DNA of 64,000 nt from Taxillus chinensis (GCA_023512835.1 CM042087.1:9092550-9156549), one strand, 5' to 3'. Positions 22,701 to 34,017 are shown, counted from the first letter of the stretch. The notes: generated by a model not told the origin, from the letters alone. A program made the numbers and translations.

Positions 22701-24225
22701 CTCTGGTCGGGTGGCTCTGCTCACCAGCTATCTCTTCTGCTGGTCCCTCCTCCTTCTCTCCGTTCTGACTCTTCCCTCACTTGCACTCTGCCCCTCTACA
22801 TGCGGGGGAGTCCTCGAAGCTCCTGCCTTTGGCTTTGGTGCCCCTTATTTGCCACGATCTTATCTGAAGCCGCGGTCTCCGCTCGGTGAAGATCGTATTG
22901 CGAGAAGACAATCGTTCGTGGGCCCGGTGCATTCTTGACAAGTTGATGACATTAGGACCCGGATCCTTTCCCTCTCTCGACTCCTCTCTCTCTGGATTGG
23001 AAGGCTGGACCTTATTGCCCAATCTCTTTCGGGCCTCTCCTCTCGATCCGGGATCGGACTCCAAGTTGTGGGTCTTCTCTCTTGCCCTCTCGCTGATCTG
23101 CCCAACCGGGGAGAATGTCTCGTCGATCGACTCCCCTCCTGTCTGCTCACCGGCCACTGCGCGTTCCCGGCCGAGCCGAAGATCTGCTGACCTTCCTCCG
23201 GGTCTCCCGGTTCCCAAACCCGGCCGCTACATCTGCGACCCGTCCCGGTGCTGCTCCTGCTCCTTTGTCGTCCCGGCTCTCCTCCCTGCAGCTCCCTCCT
23301 CTTCGATTAGGCTCACGCAGTCACGTTTCTCCCATCTTGTCTGGGAATTCGATCCATATGATTCGGATGGCGTGTCTTGCAGCCATGCTAGCATATGCGA
23401 GTCTTGCTCCCTACCCGAGAAGGTGCTTGTCGTCTCTGTCCCTTTCTCCCCTGAGACATAAGCACCCTACACCGGGAGAAAGGGCAGGTTCTCTGCGAGG
23501 ATATTGACGACTTCACCTTGGCGGTAAAGGAAAGGATGAGGTTGTTTCCCACCTTGTATCGAGACGGGCATATGTTGAAATCTGCCTTCTTTGGCCTGAT
23601 CACTACCTTCTGAGTAGACTTCGTTCGACCCTCGTAAATGGAGCATTTGAGAACAACAAGCCATGGAAAAATCTTACAACTATTCTCATTCCATACGGGA
23701 TCGGCACTCCTGCATCCACATGCTCGCGGTCTTCTCTGTTGAGGACGGAGAGTTGTTACGCACGACTCCCGTCGGGTTGTGGGACACCGGATGAGAAGAA
23801 GCGACTCGGACCATTGCTCGGACTTTATTAGAGGCTGTCGGACGAGTGGACTTTTTGAATCAATTGGTAACCTCCTGCGGCCCAATGCTCTCCTCGATTC
23901 AGTCAGTACGAAGGAAGACGTTCCCAAACAACTTTGGCGGAGAAGGCTGTGGAGCCTATGTATTGCTATGTAGGCACCTTTTAAAGTATGATCCCAGCTG
24001 GAATTACTTTTCTTGCCCAGCATAGAACGGTCGCGGCTAGGGGGCGGACGACGACTAAAATCTTGAAGTCCGATTAAGCCTTACGATTCTTAGTATAACT
24101 TTTGTACTAAGGCTTACTTTGTATTCTGCATTCTTGATATAGTGGAAATTTCTTTTATTTATCATATCTCTACGTATATCTTGAACTAAGCTGGATCAGA
24201 TTACAAAAGGGTTTGGCACATCCGA
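19748..24225 (+). other. Post-pol region of the Sirevirus-like element, no recognised gene
   Basis: About 4.5 kb separates RNase H from the 3' PPT. Some Sireviruses carry an env-like ORF here, so position fits, but I recognise no domain. Short readable pieces on + are at 20828-21061 (RLRHYGDGRVSRGDIV and beyond), at about 21390-21600 starting MASSALYEALFLPS, and at about 23470-23610 (CEDIDDFTLAVKERMRLFP). 22000-23480 is clearly richer in C and G and is open in several frames on both strands. The open frames overlap and none stands out, so I do not call a CDS. Confidence 0.5.
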
Positions 24226-24235
24226 TTGGGGAGAT
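24226..24235 (+). other. Polypurine tract of the Sirevirus-like element
   Basis: TTGGGGAGAT lies immediately before the 3' LTR start (TGTTGG at 24236). It is the expected plus-strand priming site. Confidence 0.8.
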
Positions 24236-25216
24236 TGTTGGATCAAACCTAGAATTTGGATGATGCGGATCAAACCTAATGTAATTTGATTTTAGTTGTT
24301 TCATGTTTATTTTAAATCAATAGGAAGATTAAATTGTTATCCGGACCTACTCTATAAAACCAAAGCAAAGAACATGATACATAATCCTGATCCAGGAGCA
24401 TCATGAGTGTCGTAGCAACTTGGTAAATAACGAGTCTTGTCCGAGTTAGGACTCTCTCGTGCGACTAATCACCTGCGAAAGGACTAAGGATTCAGCGCCC
24501 TTATTGTTGATTGGACTAAGTCATTTTATGCGGAATGAGAATCCGAGTCTACGCCTCGTATGGAGTAAGAGAGAGTTTGTTACGGAGAAAATTAAGTCAC
24601 CCGCTCAAAACATCTAAAGGAAAAGAAGATTCGGAATAAGGAATCCGAGTCTTTCGTTGGAGGCGGAGTAAAGACAGCGATGCGGGGTAGGACAGCGATA
24701 CGGAGTAAGGACATCTGATCCGGAATAAGTCCGAATCATTACTCAAGCGGAGTAAGGAACTACGCGGAGTAAGGGAAGTCTGCGATGCGGAATAAGGATT
24801 TCATATATACACATCATGCGAAGAAGGAAGCGGCACGGATAAGGATTTCGGGACTTCATATATACGGAGTAAGCAATAACTAATATGGAGTAAGGATCGA
24901 ACCTCGTTTATGCGGAGTAAGGAAGCTACACCGGATTAAAGGGGCGCTACTTGACTTATCAATCCCGCATTTGTGATATTCCATTCGCTAAGTTCCGATG
25001 TAAGACAAACTCGGTGAAGATGCAAACTTTCTTACCGTGGACCACTCAAAGATGTAGATGAAGTCCCAAATGTAGTTGGAAGTGAGCGAAGTTATTTAAT
25101 TTACTTATCTTCCAATATTTTGAGTCGACAGACGAGTTATAGGAGAAGCATTTTCGAGGAAAAGCTCAATACTCCACACACGTTCGGAAAATAGAGTTCA
25201 AGATAGATTCCTAGGA

Positions 25217-25252
<36 letters not shown>

Positions 25253-25563
25253 CTGCGATGTTTGTACAAAAAATGTGTGCGTACACATACAAAGAGGAAA
25301 ACTCATAAATACAGCATGAAATAGTGTACAAAGAGCTTATAAGATTATTAATGCAGTGTGTGTGATTGTAAAACGTGTGTTGGTGTAATCAGATAACTGC
25401 TGCTTATTTTGTTGTAATTATCATTTGATAATAAAGCAAAGTACTTCCTTATCAAGTTATCTTTCGCACTAATTTTATATCCTTTAACCGGGTTGTGTTA
25501 CACTTGTGAAGAAAAGAGTTTTTTGATTTAAACTATTCACCCCTAGGCAAATAGGGACCAACA
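24236..25563 (+). repeat. 3' LTR of the Sirevirus-like element
   Basis: Starts TGTTGGATCAAACC, ends GGGACCAACA, followed by AATAG. It includes the CGGAGTAAGGA array and a (TA)n run at about 25219-25249, longer than in the 5' copy. Differences from the 5' LTR are mostly short indels. Confidence 0.9.
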
Positions 25564-25568
25564 AAATA

Positions 25569-26170
25569 GACCAAAGCGAGTTCGATAAGATCACTATAAC
25601 TTATCTTCGACAAATTTGTATCCATTACTCCTGGAAGCCGGAGATAGTGGCTCCAATTCAAGGAAGAAGTGAAATAGCCTTAATGCACATGGTATAAGTC
25701 GGAGGCCCAATATTTTTATCTTATTTAATGAAGTAGAGGCACGACCTTGAAAATTGTTGCCCTCAAGAAAGGGTATCCAACGATTTACTAAGGGCCAAGT
25801 GGCTGGACTTTTTCGAAGCCGACATTGAACCAAGTGTTCTTCAAACCCATTACGGAGACATTAAACCCATTAAACAATGGAGCCACGAAATAAAACAACC
25901 AGGTTTATGATGTTTGGAGAAAACTCTGGGGATGTGGCAATTCGCTTTTGTTTTGTGTGTGTTAAAGTAAAAACAATCACTCTTGTTTGGTTTTATTAAG
26001 TTTATATTTTTGTAATTTTTTGTGTGCAATGTACGTCACAACTTGTTTATTCTTTTTGGCACGGGTAGTGAGTCCATGCAGAGCATATCGGCATATCACG
26101 CCAAGTAAACCTAAGCCATTTAGTTCTACCTCAAACTCTAAGCGGTCCGAGAAGAGCATGGCGGCATGAA
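25569..26170 (+). pseudogene. gag of Tat-1, 3' remnant
   Basis: Directly after the Sirevirus TSD the frame reads RPKRVR, stop, DHYNLSSTNLYPLLLEAG. This aligns with RRPRQEF...AELYPKLLEAR of the Tat-2 gag (about 52570-52640). It confirms that 13790 and 25569 were contiguous before the copia insertion. Similarity fades after about 25860; no CYH-GH-C zinc-knuckle-like motif, protease or pol motif appears before the 3' UTR. The junction from gag to UTR therefore marks a large internal deletion or an ancestrally gag-only element. Confidence 0.6.
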
Positions 26171-27740
26171 TGACAAGCAGAAACTATCCCTATGTCAAAG
26201 CTGGGGGCACCGAAAAAGTTCCTTTTATCATTGAAAGTTCCTTCTTGTGCACTTTGAGAAAGACTTTGATTGTTTAAAATGAAGAGAAGAGCCATCTTTC
26301 CTTTTTACCGTGATATTACCCTCCTAGCCCTTTTGAGCCCGACTAAATTCTTCTTGTATATATAACCCAGTCCATAGTTCACCCCATTGGGGCCAGTTTT
26401 GAATATCAAGATTCCATAATTATTGAGGTAAAGAAAAAAAAAAAAAAAAGAAAGAAGAATGAAAGAAAAAAATATTTTGAATATCACAAATTGGGACACT
26501 TTTGTGAAATCCCTTGACTTGGGACGGTGGTAGAAAAAAATCATTTGACGACGACAATACTTACAAGGGCAAATTTTTGACAAACAAAAAAGAGTCTAGT
26601 TTGGACTATGGATCATAACTTCGCCTAAGAATAGGTTTTAGGCGATTATATCCCTTTCTTGATAAGCCCGGTAGCTTAGCCTACGTTACGATCCTAAGAA
26701 AGTCCTCTAGATTAAATGATCGAAATTATTTCTCGTATACTCGACTCGGAATAGTCTTCCACAAGGATCCAGGATTCAAGCGGACTTGATGATAACCACT
26801 TAAGGAATTATCAAGGGTAAAATACAAAGCCACCTACAAGGTAGAAGGAACAACAAAACCAGAAAACAAGGAAGGCTTAAGGAAGACCCGAAAAAGGCAC
26901 TAAGAGCACAAGTTAAAAGCCCTGAGGAAGGTCATGCACTCAAGGCACGAGAGCAGCCAACATCGAGCCTCGGGGCTGACACATTCCAGGGCACCCCAAT
27001 ACCAAGCCCAACAAATCCTTTCAAATCAGGTCCTTGCACCGTAATGCATAAAGATAATCCAACCAACAAGCGGAAACTCTGATAAATCCCTAAACCTCAG
27101 AAGTAAACAAATAGACAATATCTTCAGCTCCGAGCACTGACTCAAACCATCAAAATTCCCATTAAACTCAGTCATTGAGGTTTCCTACCCTCAAAATACA
27201 AAATATCCCAAGCTGAAAGCGATACCAAGATACTCAAACACTATTGCCTCTACCAGAAGAGGACGACAAGTTGTGATTGTACATTGCGTACTCCAATAAA
27301 AACAATAAAAATATCATTTTAATCAAAGCTTTATTTCAATTCAAAATTTTACATGTGTGTGTTTAAATAAAAAGCCTATTCCCCAAAAAGGTTCCTCAGA
27401 ATGTCATTCAACAACTTTGGTCCAGGTAGATAATTGTGGCCCCAAGAGAATATTGCCTCTAAAAATCAAGCAAGTTCCCCCTAACAGGCCACAATTCGAG
27501 AGAACTACTAGTCCAAAAAGTATCCCAACACCACCAGCGGGTTAAGCTCCCTAAACAAATCTTGCAAACATTATATATCATTCCATAACCTTGCATTCAT
27601 GTAAACATCAGATACTTCAGACTTTTAAATTGTGCATACATGCACCTATCATACAAAGATTCAACACCAAGCAATTATTTTAGCAACATGCATCATTATG
27701 CATCATCACATAAAAGATCCAAACCCGGGGCAGTCCAGGT
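26171..27740 (+). other. 3' untranslated region of Tat-1, non-coding
   Basis: No supported gene. AAGGGTAAAATACAAAGCC (about 26813) recurs in the Tat-2 3' UTR near 59150 and 59225, which identifies the region. A short A tract and GA-rich segment lie at 26430-26470. Confidence 0.6.
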
Positions 27741-27743
27741 TTC

Positions 27744-28460
27744 CTTCATTTGTGTTCTTCCTGACACAAATTGGTTTTAGCTAATTTTTTTTGCAATTTC
27801 GTGTGCCTGGCTTCTTCCTGAACAGACTGGAATTAGCTAATTTCTCTCTTTTGAGCTTCTTCCTGACACAAACTAGTTTTAGCTCATTTCTTTTCATTTT
27901 TGTGTGCCTAGCTTCTTTCTGAACAAACTGGAATTAGCTAATTTATCTCTTTTGAGCTTCTTCCTGACACAAACTGGTTTTAGCTCATTTCTTTTCAATT
28001 TCATGTGCCTAGCTTCTTCCTGAACAGACTGGAATTAGCTAATTTCTCTCTTTTGAGCTTCTTCCTGACACAAACTGGTTTTAGCTCATTTCTCTTTATT
28101 TTTGTGTGTCTAGCTTCTTCCTGAACAGACTGGAATTAGCTAATTTTTTTCTTTTGAGCTTCTTCCTGACACAAACTAGTTTTAGCTCATTTCTCTTTAT
28201 TTTTGTGTGCCTAGTTTCTTCCTAAACGATTGGAATTAGCTAATTTCTCTCTTTTGAGCTTCTTCCTGACACAAACTGGTTTTAGCTCATTTCTCTTTAT
28301 TTTTGTGTGTCTAGCTTCTTCCTGAACAGACTGGAATTAGCTAATTTTTTTCTTTTGAGCTTCTTCCTGACACAAACTAGTTTTAGCTCGCTTCTTTTTC
28401 ATTCTGTGTGTCTAGCTTCTTCCTGAGCAGACTGGAATTAGCTAACTTCTTTCCATCCTA
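27744..28460 (+). repeat. Dimeric tandem repeat (A-B units) in Tat-1 3' UTR
   Basis: Seven A-B dimers with a period of about 102 bp. A contains CTTCCTGACACAAACTGG and TTTTAGCTCATTTC. B contains CTTCCTGAACAGACTGG and AATTAGCTAATTTC. A and B share CTTCTTCCTGA and are about 50 bp each, so the array is a higher-order repeat of two diverged monomers. Every B carries the 12-bp palindrome AATTAGCTAATT. Plant Tat/Ogre 3' UTRs are known for such arrays. Confidence 0.9.
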
Positions 28461-28622
28461 GGCCGTCAAACTTTCCTTTTCCTTAAGGCAACTAGGATTT
28501 CTCTTCCCACCATCCAAATGTGTCAACCGAACCACAACAGCAGGTAAGTCAAGTAAGCGCTCCAACCCGTCCAAAATGAGTTCCTCTTATCTTTGTACAC
28601 TGTTTGTATAATAATGCACAAA

Positions 28623-28632
28623 GAGGGGCAGC
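28623..28632 (+). other. Polypurine tract of Tat-1
   Basis: GAGGGGCAGC (28623-28632) precedes the LTR start TGTTAGACC. The identical sequence precedes the Tat-2 3' LTR at 61131-61140. Confidence 0.8.
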
Positions 28633-28762
28633 TGTTAGACCCCATTTTGTCTAGGTTGGACATACAGGCCCAGGGAAGCCCACAATTGAGGACCTCTCAT
28701 ACAAGCTCCCGAAGTGCCCCAAGGCCAAGACCAAATGATAAAGGATTCAATTTGGAGACTAA
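28633..28762 (+). repeat. 3' LTR of Tat-1, first part
   Basis: 130 bp from TGTTAGACCCC to the TAA target triplet. It is cut by the TIR transposon and resumes at 31825. Confidence 0.9.
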
Positions 28763-29544
28763 GAACGTGTTTGGCGTCCCGCATTTTTTGATGTTTTCTG
28801 TGTTTAAAATATAAAAACATCAGCATCGCGATGTTTGGCATTCATTTTAAAGTTTTAAAAATAAAAAATGACACCTTGAAAATGATAATGAATCGTGATT
28901 TTTGAAAACATTAAATCGATATTTTCTATTTTTATTCCCTATTTTCTCGGTAGACACGGTGTTTTTGTAATTATCACCCAGTCACGTTACTCTTTTTTCA
29001 TAAACACACCGCGCTCCTCTCCTCCTACTCCATTTACTGCACAACCACTTCGCCGAATCCCTGCAAAAATCCTCTGAAATCTCTCAATGTCCTGCGAAAT
29101 CCCTATCTGTCCTTTGAAATTCTTATCTGTCACTTCTCATAACTCCATTTCGCCATTGCATCCCGGGCGACGGTCAATACAAATGGCCTCTCAACCCAAT
29201 CTTGAAGGTCAGAATAATTTGCGAGGGGCACAAATCGTTCGATTCTCTCCGATCACGATCATGTGAGGCCATTGAGACCACTGATCGGGTTGAGCAATTT
29301 ATTAGAGAACATGTGAGGCCATTGATAGTCAGTCTACATTGACTGCTACAATATTGCAATACAACCGTCCAGGTTGCTTCGAGCCCAGTGGCCAATGGGT
29401 GGGTGATGGGGTTTTGGAAAGGAAGTGATGTAATTGAATCGGTATGTAAAATTTGATCATTTGGTGATAGTGTAGTTAGAAGTATAATTAATGAAAATAG
29501 AGTTTTCACCCCGTATTGCTACTGTTATTTTTTACTGTATTATT

Positions 29545-30525
29545 GTAGTGATCACGTTACTGCAATGAAATTGTATACGCATCCCTCCTACACATGAGAT
29601 TCTGTGCGAGGTGCTCCCACTTCCTGAGGAGCCTTTGTTTTCAAAAGTGATAATCCATGACTGGCCCGTTAAAGTTGTTTTATATTCATTTAATAAATTG
29701 AACATTCTTCACAACGATTGACTCCATGGTTTTCCAGCTAGTCTACTCGTCAAGTGCTTTCACTTGCTCTTGCAGTTGCTTGAAGTACTTAATGGCATCA
29801 TCAAGTACAAAAGCCTTGTCCATCTGTTGACACAAGAAGTTCAGATATATGGATTATTGAAGTAGTTTCAAGATAACACAAAAACTAACGGATTCCCTCA
29901 GAATTAGAATTCACATAGAATAGCAAATAAATCATAGAAGAAAAAAAAAACTTGTGCGCCCAGTTCAAAATTCCATTTATACCTTCTCTAGACCTGGAAC
30001 CAAGGCAGACAAAGCTATAAACTGCTGACTAAGCTTCGCCCTCCTCTTCCTCTCGGCCATGATGTGGTCTTGGGTCTGAGAATGCCGTGTGGCAGTGTTT
30101 ATCCTCTTATCTCCCTGGCAGGTTTCAAACCCGTAGTTTTGGTTCCCACATGATTTTTGACGTATCAAAACATCAGAAGGGAATGAAACACTATTAGGAG
30201 ACACTGGAACCTTTCATTCGTAGGCTTCATGACACAGACTTCGTTCGGGTGCGTTGTGTTGATGAGGCTAATAGGAAAAGTGGATTGTAGGTTTGAAAAA
30301 TGGTGCGTTTGGATTTGGTGGCATACATTCCAGCTATTGGTATTGGGAAGTTTTGAGGGTCTATCAATACCAGTGTGGGAGGTGGTTTCAATGCAAGTTT
30401 TTGGGATTGAGTGAGAAAAAAAGTGTTGAAAATTTTCTCCAAATGCCATTGGGAGTGTGCTAAGTTCTTCAAGAGAGTTCATCTACCATTGATGCTTGAA
30501 GTTGGGATCCCTCATTCCCTGCAGA
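29545..30525 (-). pseudogene. Captured plant bHLH transcription factor fragment
   Basis: The minus strand carries parts of a bHLH gene resembling the bHLH18/19/20/25 (NAI1-like) group. An AG acceptor near 30520 is followed by GMRDPNFKHQW, a stop, then MNSLEELSTLPMAFGENF. The basic and first-helix part is HIMAERKRRAKLSQQFIAL, ending LVPGLEK at 29983. A GT-AG intron (29982-29824) follows, then MDKAFVLDDAIKYFKQLQEQ (29823 on), which is the second helix. A stop at 29745-29743 ends the frame, but KTMESIVV and MRIQFHCS-like sequence continue to about 29545. The stop after HQW and a frameshift near 30200 show it is dead. The HER-type DNA-contact positions (H-x-x-x-E-x-x-R) are preserved. Confidence 0.85.
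29824..29982 (-). other. Intron retained in the captured bHLH fragment
   Basis: Donor AAG then GTATAAAT; acceptor TGTCAACAG then ATGGAC. The intron is 159 nt, phase 0, at the known position between helix 1/loop and helix 2 in plant bHLH genes. Its retention means the fragment came from genomic DNA and not from a processed mRNA. Confidence 0.8.
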
Positions 30526-31824
30526 TCAAAAATTTTCCAAATCTGGTTCATTTTCTCATTGTGAAAGAAATCTTCAAACGGTTATCTCAACAATTCTCGT
30601 GTACCAAATAGAATTACGAATGTTGGAAGCAAAAACAACTTTATGTATTGACAGAATGTGTTGCTGTCCAATAGACACTAATCTACAGTGGAATGCAAGT
30701 TTCTATCTCACCAATCCTGAACATCCTCTAAAAGATGAGATTTCCATTAGAAAACCTGTTACCTGTTTATTGAAAGAAACAGAAAAGGAATATCATCCAC
30801 ACATTGTAAACATGAGTTTTCTAAAAGACCTAGAATGAAAAGTCTTTGCAGACCCAGAAAGCGGGGAGCAAAATTAATGAGAAATGCATACATCTAATAA
30901 AGTGTGTATTTCACCTTGCCAGATTCCCAAATTCCTGTAGAACATCTTCTTTGACTCTTCAATTTGATTTTTTTATAGGAACTTTATGACCATGCACATT
31001 GGCCACTATGTCAAACCAGTGTGTGAACCCTCCTTCCACCCCTTTGAATTGGGCGCTGCATTTTTGACCAACCTTGCACATTTAGTTTAACTACACTATC
31101 AATCTCACTTATCCCAAAGACTGAAATTTGAAATCTATAAGAAACCCCTAATATTAAATCACACTCATTCTCTAGGTAAATATATATTCACAAAACAAGT
31201 GACTTCTGGTAATTTTGAAATTCAAGCTTGTCTCTATTAATTTTGGTATGTTTCTTGGACGTTTGTGACAACACAGCCGTATGAAGCATAAAGTCCAGGC
31301 TTCCGACAAACCCTTTTCATCTTCAGGCAGAAAAGGTGCCTTTATTCCCTAAATAATTCATATAATTTGATGGTTATTTTGAAGTTTTCCTCAATCATGT
31401 TGCACTAATTCCGAACAGGGTTGTTCACTTGTCGGTGTGATGAAAAATACCAAACTGGTTCAGTTAGCAATACATTTATTAGTTGCCGTCGGTTTTATAG
31501 CCAAACATATAAATGATAGAAGCCTCCAGCACAAAACAAATAGGACAGTGGAATATTGCAGCCAACCCTAGAAGAGCCTTTGCAGAATTAGGAATCAATG
31601 GCACCCTCACGGGATGACTTCGATTTTGCATCTCACAACTTACGACCTTGAACGATGACTTTTGGACGGGATACCATAATGACCGGTCATTAAAAATACC
31701 CATTACGAAAACACTTACCAAACAAAAAAAATTTATCTAGAAAGCTCAAAAATAGTTTTTCAATACCAATTTAAATATAGTTTTTAAAAACAAAAAATCC
31801 AATTCCACACTAAACACGCTTTAA

Positions 31825-33892
31825 TGCACTTGACTATGCTCAATTCCGACTTAAAACGAAGAAGTTATAGCCAAAACAATTTTTATTGGAAAAAGTCAAA
31901 CTTGCCAAAAAATGGTCAATGCCCCTAGTCAAACTGCCCGAAAATGTGCATGTGAGAAATAGTCCGAAATGTCTATTTAGGCGAATACGGGTCTTCCCAA
32001 ATAATCCCCAAAAGGTCGTCCATTTTTGCATTTTGGGTGGGGGTAACAAGGTAATTAAAAGTTAAAAGAAAAAACTAGACTCGAAGACTCGTAGACTCGA
32101 AGCCCCGAAGCCTGTCTTCGACCGAGGAAGCCTTCGAGTCTTCGAGGATTGACCTTCGACCCTTCGACCATTGACCTTCGACCCACTGACCGTTGACCTT
32201 CGACCTTCGACCCTTGACCTTCAACCCGTTGACCGTTGACCTTCGACCCACTAACCATTGACCTTCGACCTTCAACCCTTCGACCCTTGACCTTCAACCC
32301 TGCCGACACTTCGACCTACCGACACTTGACTCTTTGACCATTGACCTTCGCTGTTTGGCTGTATTCCGCAGAATCTTTCCTGTGCAGTCACAAGACACGT
32401 TTTTTATGCACTGGCCATTTGACAGCTATTTTTCAACACCTATATATTGGTCACAGGTGTTAACGAAAACTTAAAAAAAGGACAATCACGAGATGCACAG
32501 GTCACCAAACCACCCGACAACGCACAGAATCTGGAAATAAAATACTACAGCATTAAATGCTGCAATCAGTAAGATGTAGCCGACCCCTTTAAAACCAGTC
32601 TTCTATCCACACAAAAAAAAAGGAAGGGACGTCAAAAACATATGCCTAGAAGTCTTCATGCCCAGGAGACGAAAAAAACACGCCCAAGCTCTTCCTCTTT
32701 GCCCAATCTTACAACCGAAAAACGCCCCAGTCCAGAGCTTACATCCAAAAACCCATGAAAAACCAAAACAAACAAAAAAATCCCAAGAGCTTTTCTCCAA
32801 TCCTTCCCCGGTTCCAGTTCATCTCCAGCTTTGGTTTCAAATTCTAGCCAAACTCCGACGCGTTGAACAAGGCGAGTTCACAGTTGTCGACTAGATTTGG
32901 AATTTCTTTCATCACTACCGACGCCAATAGGATAGCTCGGACGTGGTACTGCTGCCAAGATCGATAAAGTCTGTTTCGTTACCTCTTGTGCTATATTGTT
33001 AAATTTCATTTCTATTATTTGTATTTTGTTTTTTTCTTTTCTTTTCTCTGTTTTAGCGATGTAATCGTTTGTTTTTTTATTTTGTTTTGTTTTGTTTTGT
33101 TGTATGTAATTGTAATATGTAAAAAGCAAAGCAAAAGGAGAAAAATGAAGAGAGAAGAAAACGAAAAAAAAAGAGCAAAAAAAGAGATAAAAAGGAAAAA
33201 AAGAGTGAGTTGTTATATAATTTGTGGATGTCACAACTACACACTTCACATTTATTTTGATATTTGTGTTTCTCTAAAGCAAAAAAAAAGGGGTAAATAA
33301 CATGTTTTTCTCTAAAAAAAACGAAAAAACAAGGAAATTGTGTAAGATATATTTTGTAAGCATTAAATCCAAAGACTTTTTTTATAAAAAAAAAAAAGAA
33401 AGAAACAAAAAAGAGAGGGTAAAAGCAATTAAAAACAAAAAAAACAAAAAAAAACATTTTCAACAAGAAACAAAAAAACAAAAAAACAACGAAAAACAAA
33501 AAAAACAAAATCTTAGAATTCAATTTTCCACTTCAAATAGAAAGCAAAACAAAGCTTTTAGGAATCCCTTTAGAAATTTTGGATAAATTAATTTGAACCA
33601 TAACTTTGACAAACAACTTAGCCAAATAAAAAACTTAGACTTTAGGGAAACAATAATGTCTTCACCCAGTCAAAACAGTGAAAAACAAATAGAAACCTCC
33701 CCCTCCTGTAAGTACCGAAAGGGCGCTGTAGGGGTGCTAATCCTTCCCTACACGTAACCAACGCCCGAACCCTTATCTGGTAATGTAGACCACCACATTT
33801 TAGGTGACCAACTGCACCCCAAAAAATAGTTGGTGGTAACTCTGTACAATCTCATCATTCAGTTGCGGCCCGAACGAAAACCGATGATGACA
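31825..33892 (+). repeat. 3' LTR of Tat-1, second part
   Basis: The LTR resumes at TGCACTTGACTATGC. It contains the GACCTTCGACCC minisatellite (32085-32350), the TATA candidate (about 32440), the intact target of the solo LTR (near 32958), and the A-rich tract (33120-33510). It ends GATGATGACA at 33892, followed by the CTCAT duplication. Confidence 0.9.
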
Positions 33893-33897
33893 CTCAT

Positions 33898-34017
33898 CTA
33901 TATACAAAGTGTTCTAGCCAATATGTATGAGAAGAAATCTCCCAAAGACCTAACAATTGCCATTCAAAAGGCATAACTATGACTAACTCCTCACATCCCA
34001 AAACACGGGTCATTACA
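33898..34017 (-). mobile_element. Chromovirus-type LTR on minus strand, terminal segment
   Basis: This 120-bp segment ends ACACGGGTCATTACA, the reverse complement of TGTAATGACCCGTGT. That matches the start of the solo LTR at 8939 (TGTAAGGACCCGTAC). It is the displaced first end of the minus-strand LTR seen at 6138-7646, separated by Tat-1. The following AATAC (34018-34022) would be its target duplication; the partner copy is off-window. Confidence 0.75.

Larger units (their letters stand above)
13791..25563 (+). mobile_element. Sirevirus-like Ty1/copia element inside Tat-1 gag
   Basis: The element is flanked by AATAG (13786-13790 and 25564-25568). Two LTRs (13791-15127, 1337 bp; 24236-25563, 1328 bp) both start TGTTGGATCAAACC and end GGGACCAACA. 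A PBS (TGGTATCAGAGC) follows the 5' LTR and TTGGGGAGAT precedes the 3' LTR. Order inside is gag, protease, integrase, RT, RNase H, which is the copia order. The integrase and RT wording (SKAYRVFN, EESIHVTFDE, EMSMMGELSYFLG) is Sirevirus-like. A 4.5-kb region lies after pol. All coding parts are degraded. Confidence 0.92.
28763..31821. mobile_element. PIF/Harbinger-like TIR transposon in Tat-1 3' LTR
   Basis: A 3059-bp insertion splits the LTR between GGAGACTAA and TGCACTTGAC. The intact site is visible in the 5' LTR at 7820-7840. TAA is duplicated (28760-28762 and 31822-31824). The left end GAACGTGTTTGGCG and the reverse complement of the right end, AAGCGTGTTTAGTG, form imperfect terminal inverted repeats. 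A 3-bp TWA-type duplication with such ends suits PIF/Harbinger; other TIR families are possible. I find no transposase. The interior carries a bHLH gene fragment on the minus strand, so it is a non-autonomous gene-capturing element. Confidence 0.75.
7647..33892 (+). mobile_element. Tat/Ogre-type Ty3/gypsy element lacking pol (Tat-1)
   Basis: A 26-kb span bounded by the same 5-bp duplication CTCAT (7642-7646 and 33893-33897). The LTRs start TGTTRGACCCCATTTTGTC and end GATGACA, each about 2.2 kb once later insertions are removed (about 2192 and 2198 bp). A PBS-type sequence follows the 5' LTR and GAGGGGCAGC precedes the 3' LTR. After removing the solo LTR, Sirevirus and TIR element, only about 5.2 kb of internal sequence remains: leader, gag remnants and a repeat-rich 3' UTR. 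No protease, RT, RNase H or integrase is found, so it is a non-autonomous gag-only derivative. Its flanks are the two halves of one minus-strand LTR. Confidence 0.9.

Noticed and set aside
22084..23217. Long minus-strand ORFs rich in Arg/Gly/Glu
   Set aside because: They overlap plus-strand ORFs in a GC-rich segment, have no domain I recognise, and the element is transcribed on plus.
27744..28460. CRISPR-like repeats in Tat-1 3' UTR
   Set aside because: A and B monomers both repeat; there are no unique spacers and the genome is eukaryotic.
29090..29510. Possible transposase gene in the left part of the TIR element
   Set aside because: A short frame starting MASQPNLEGQNN stops within 25 codons; no DDE or Myb-like motif could be read.
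30599..30838. 79-codon ORF on plus inside the TIR element
   Set aside because: No recognised domain, opposite strand to the bHLH fragment, and normal chance length for AT-rich DNA.
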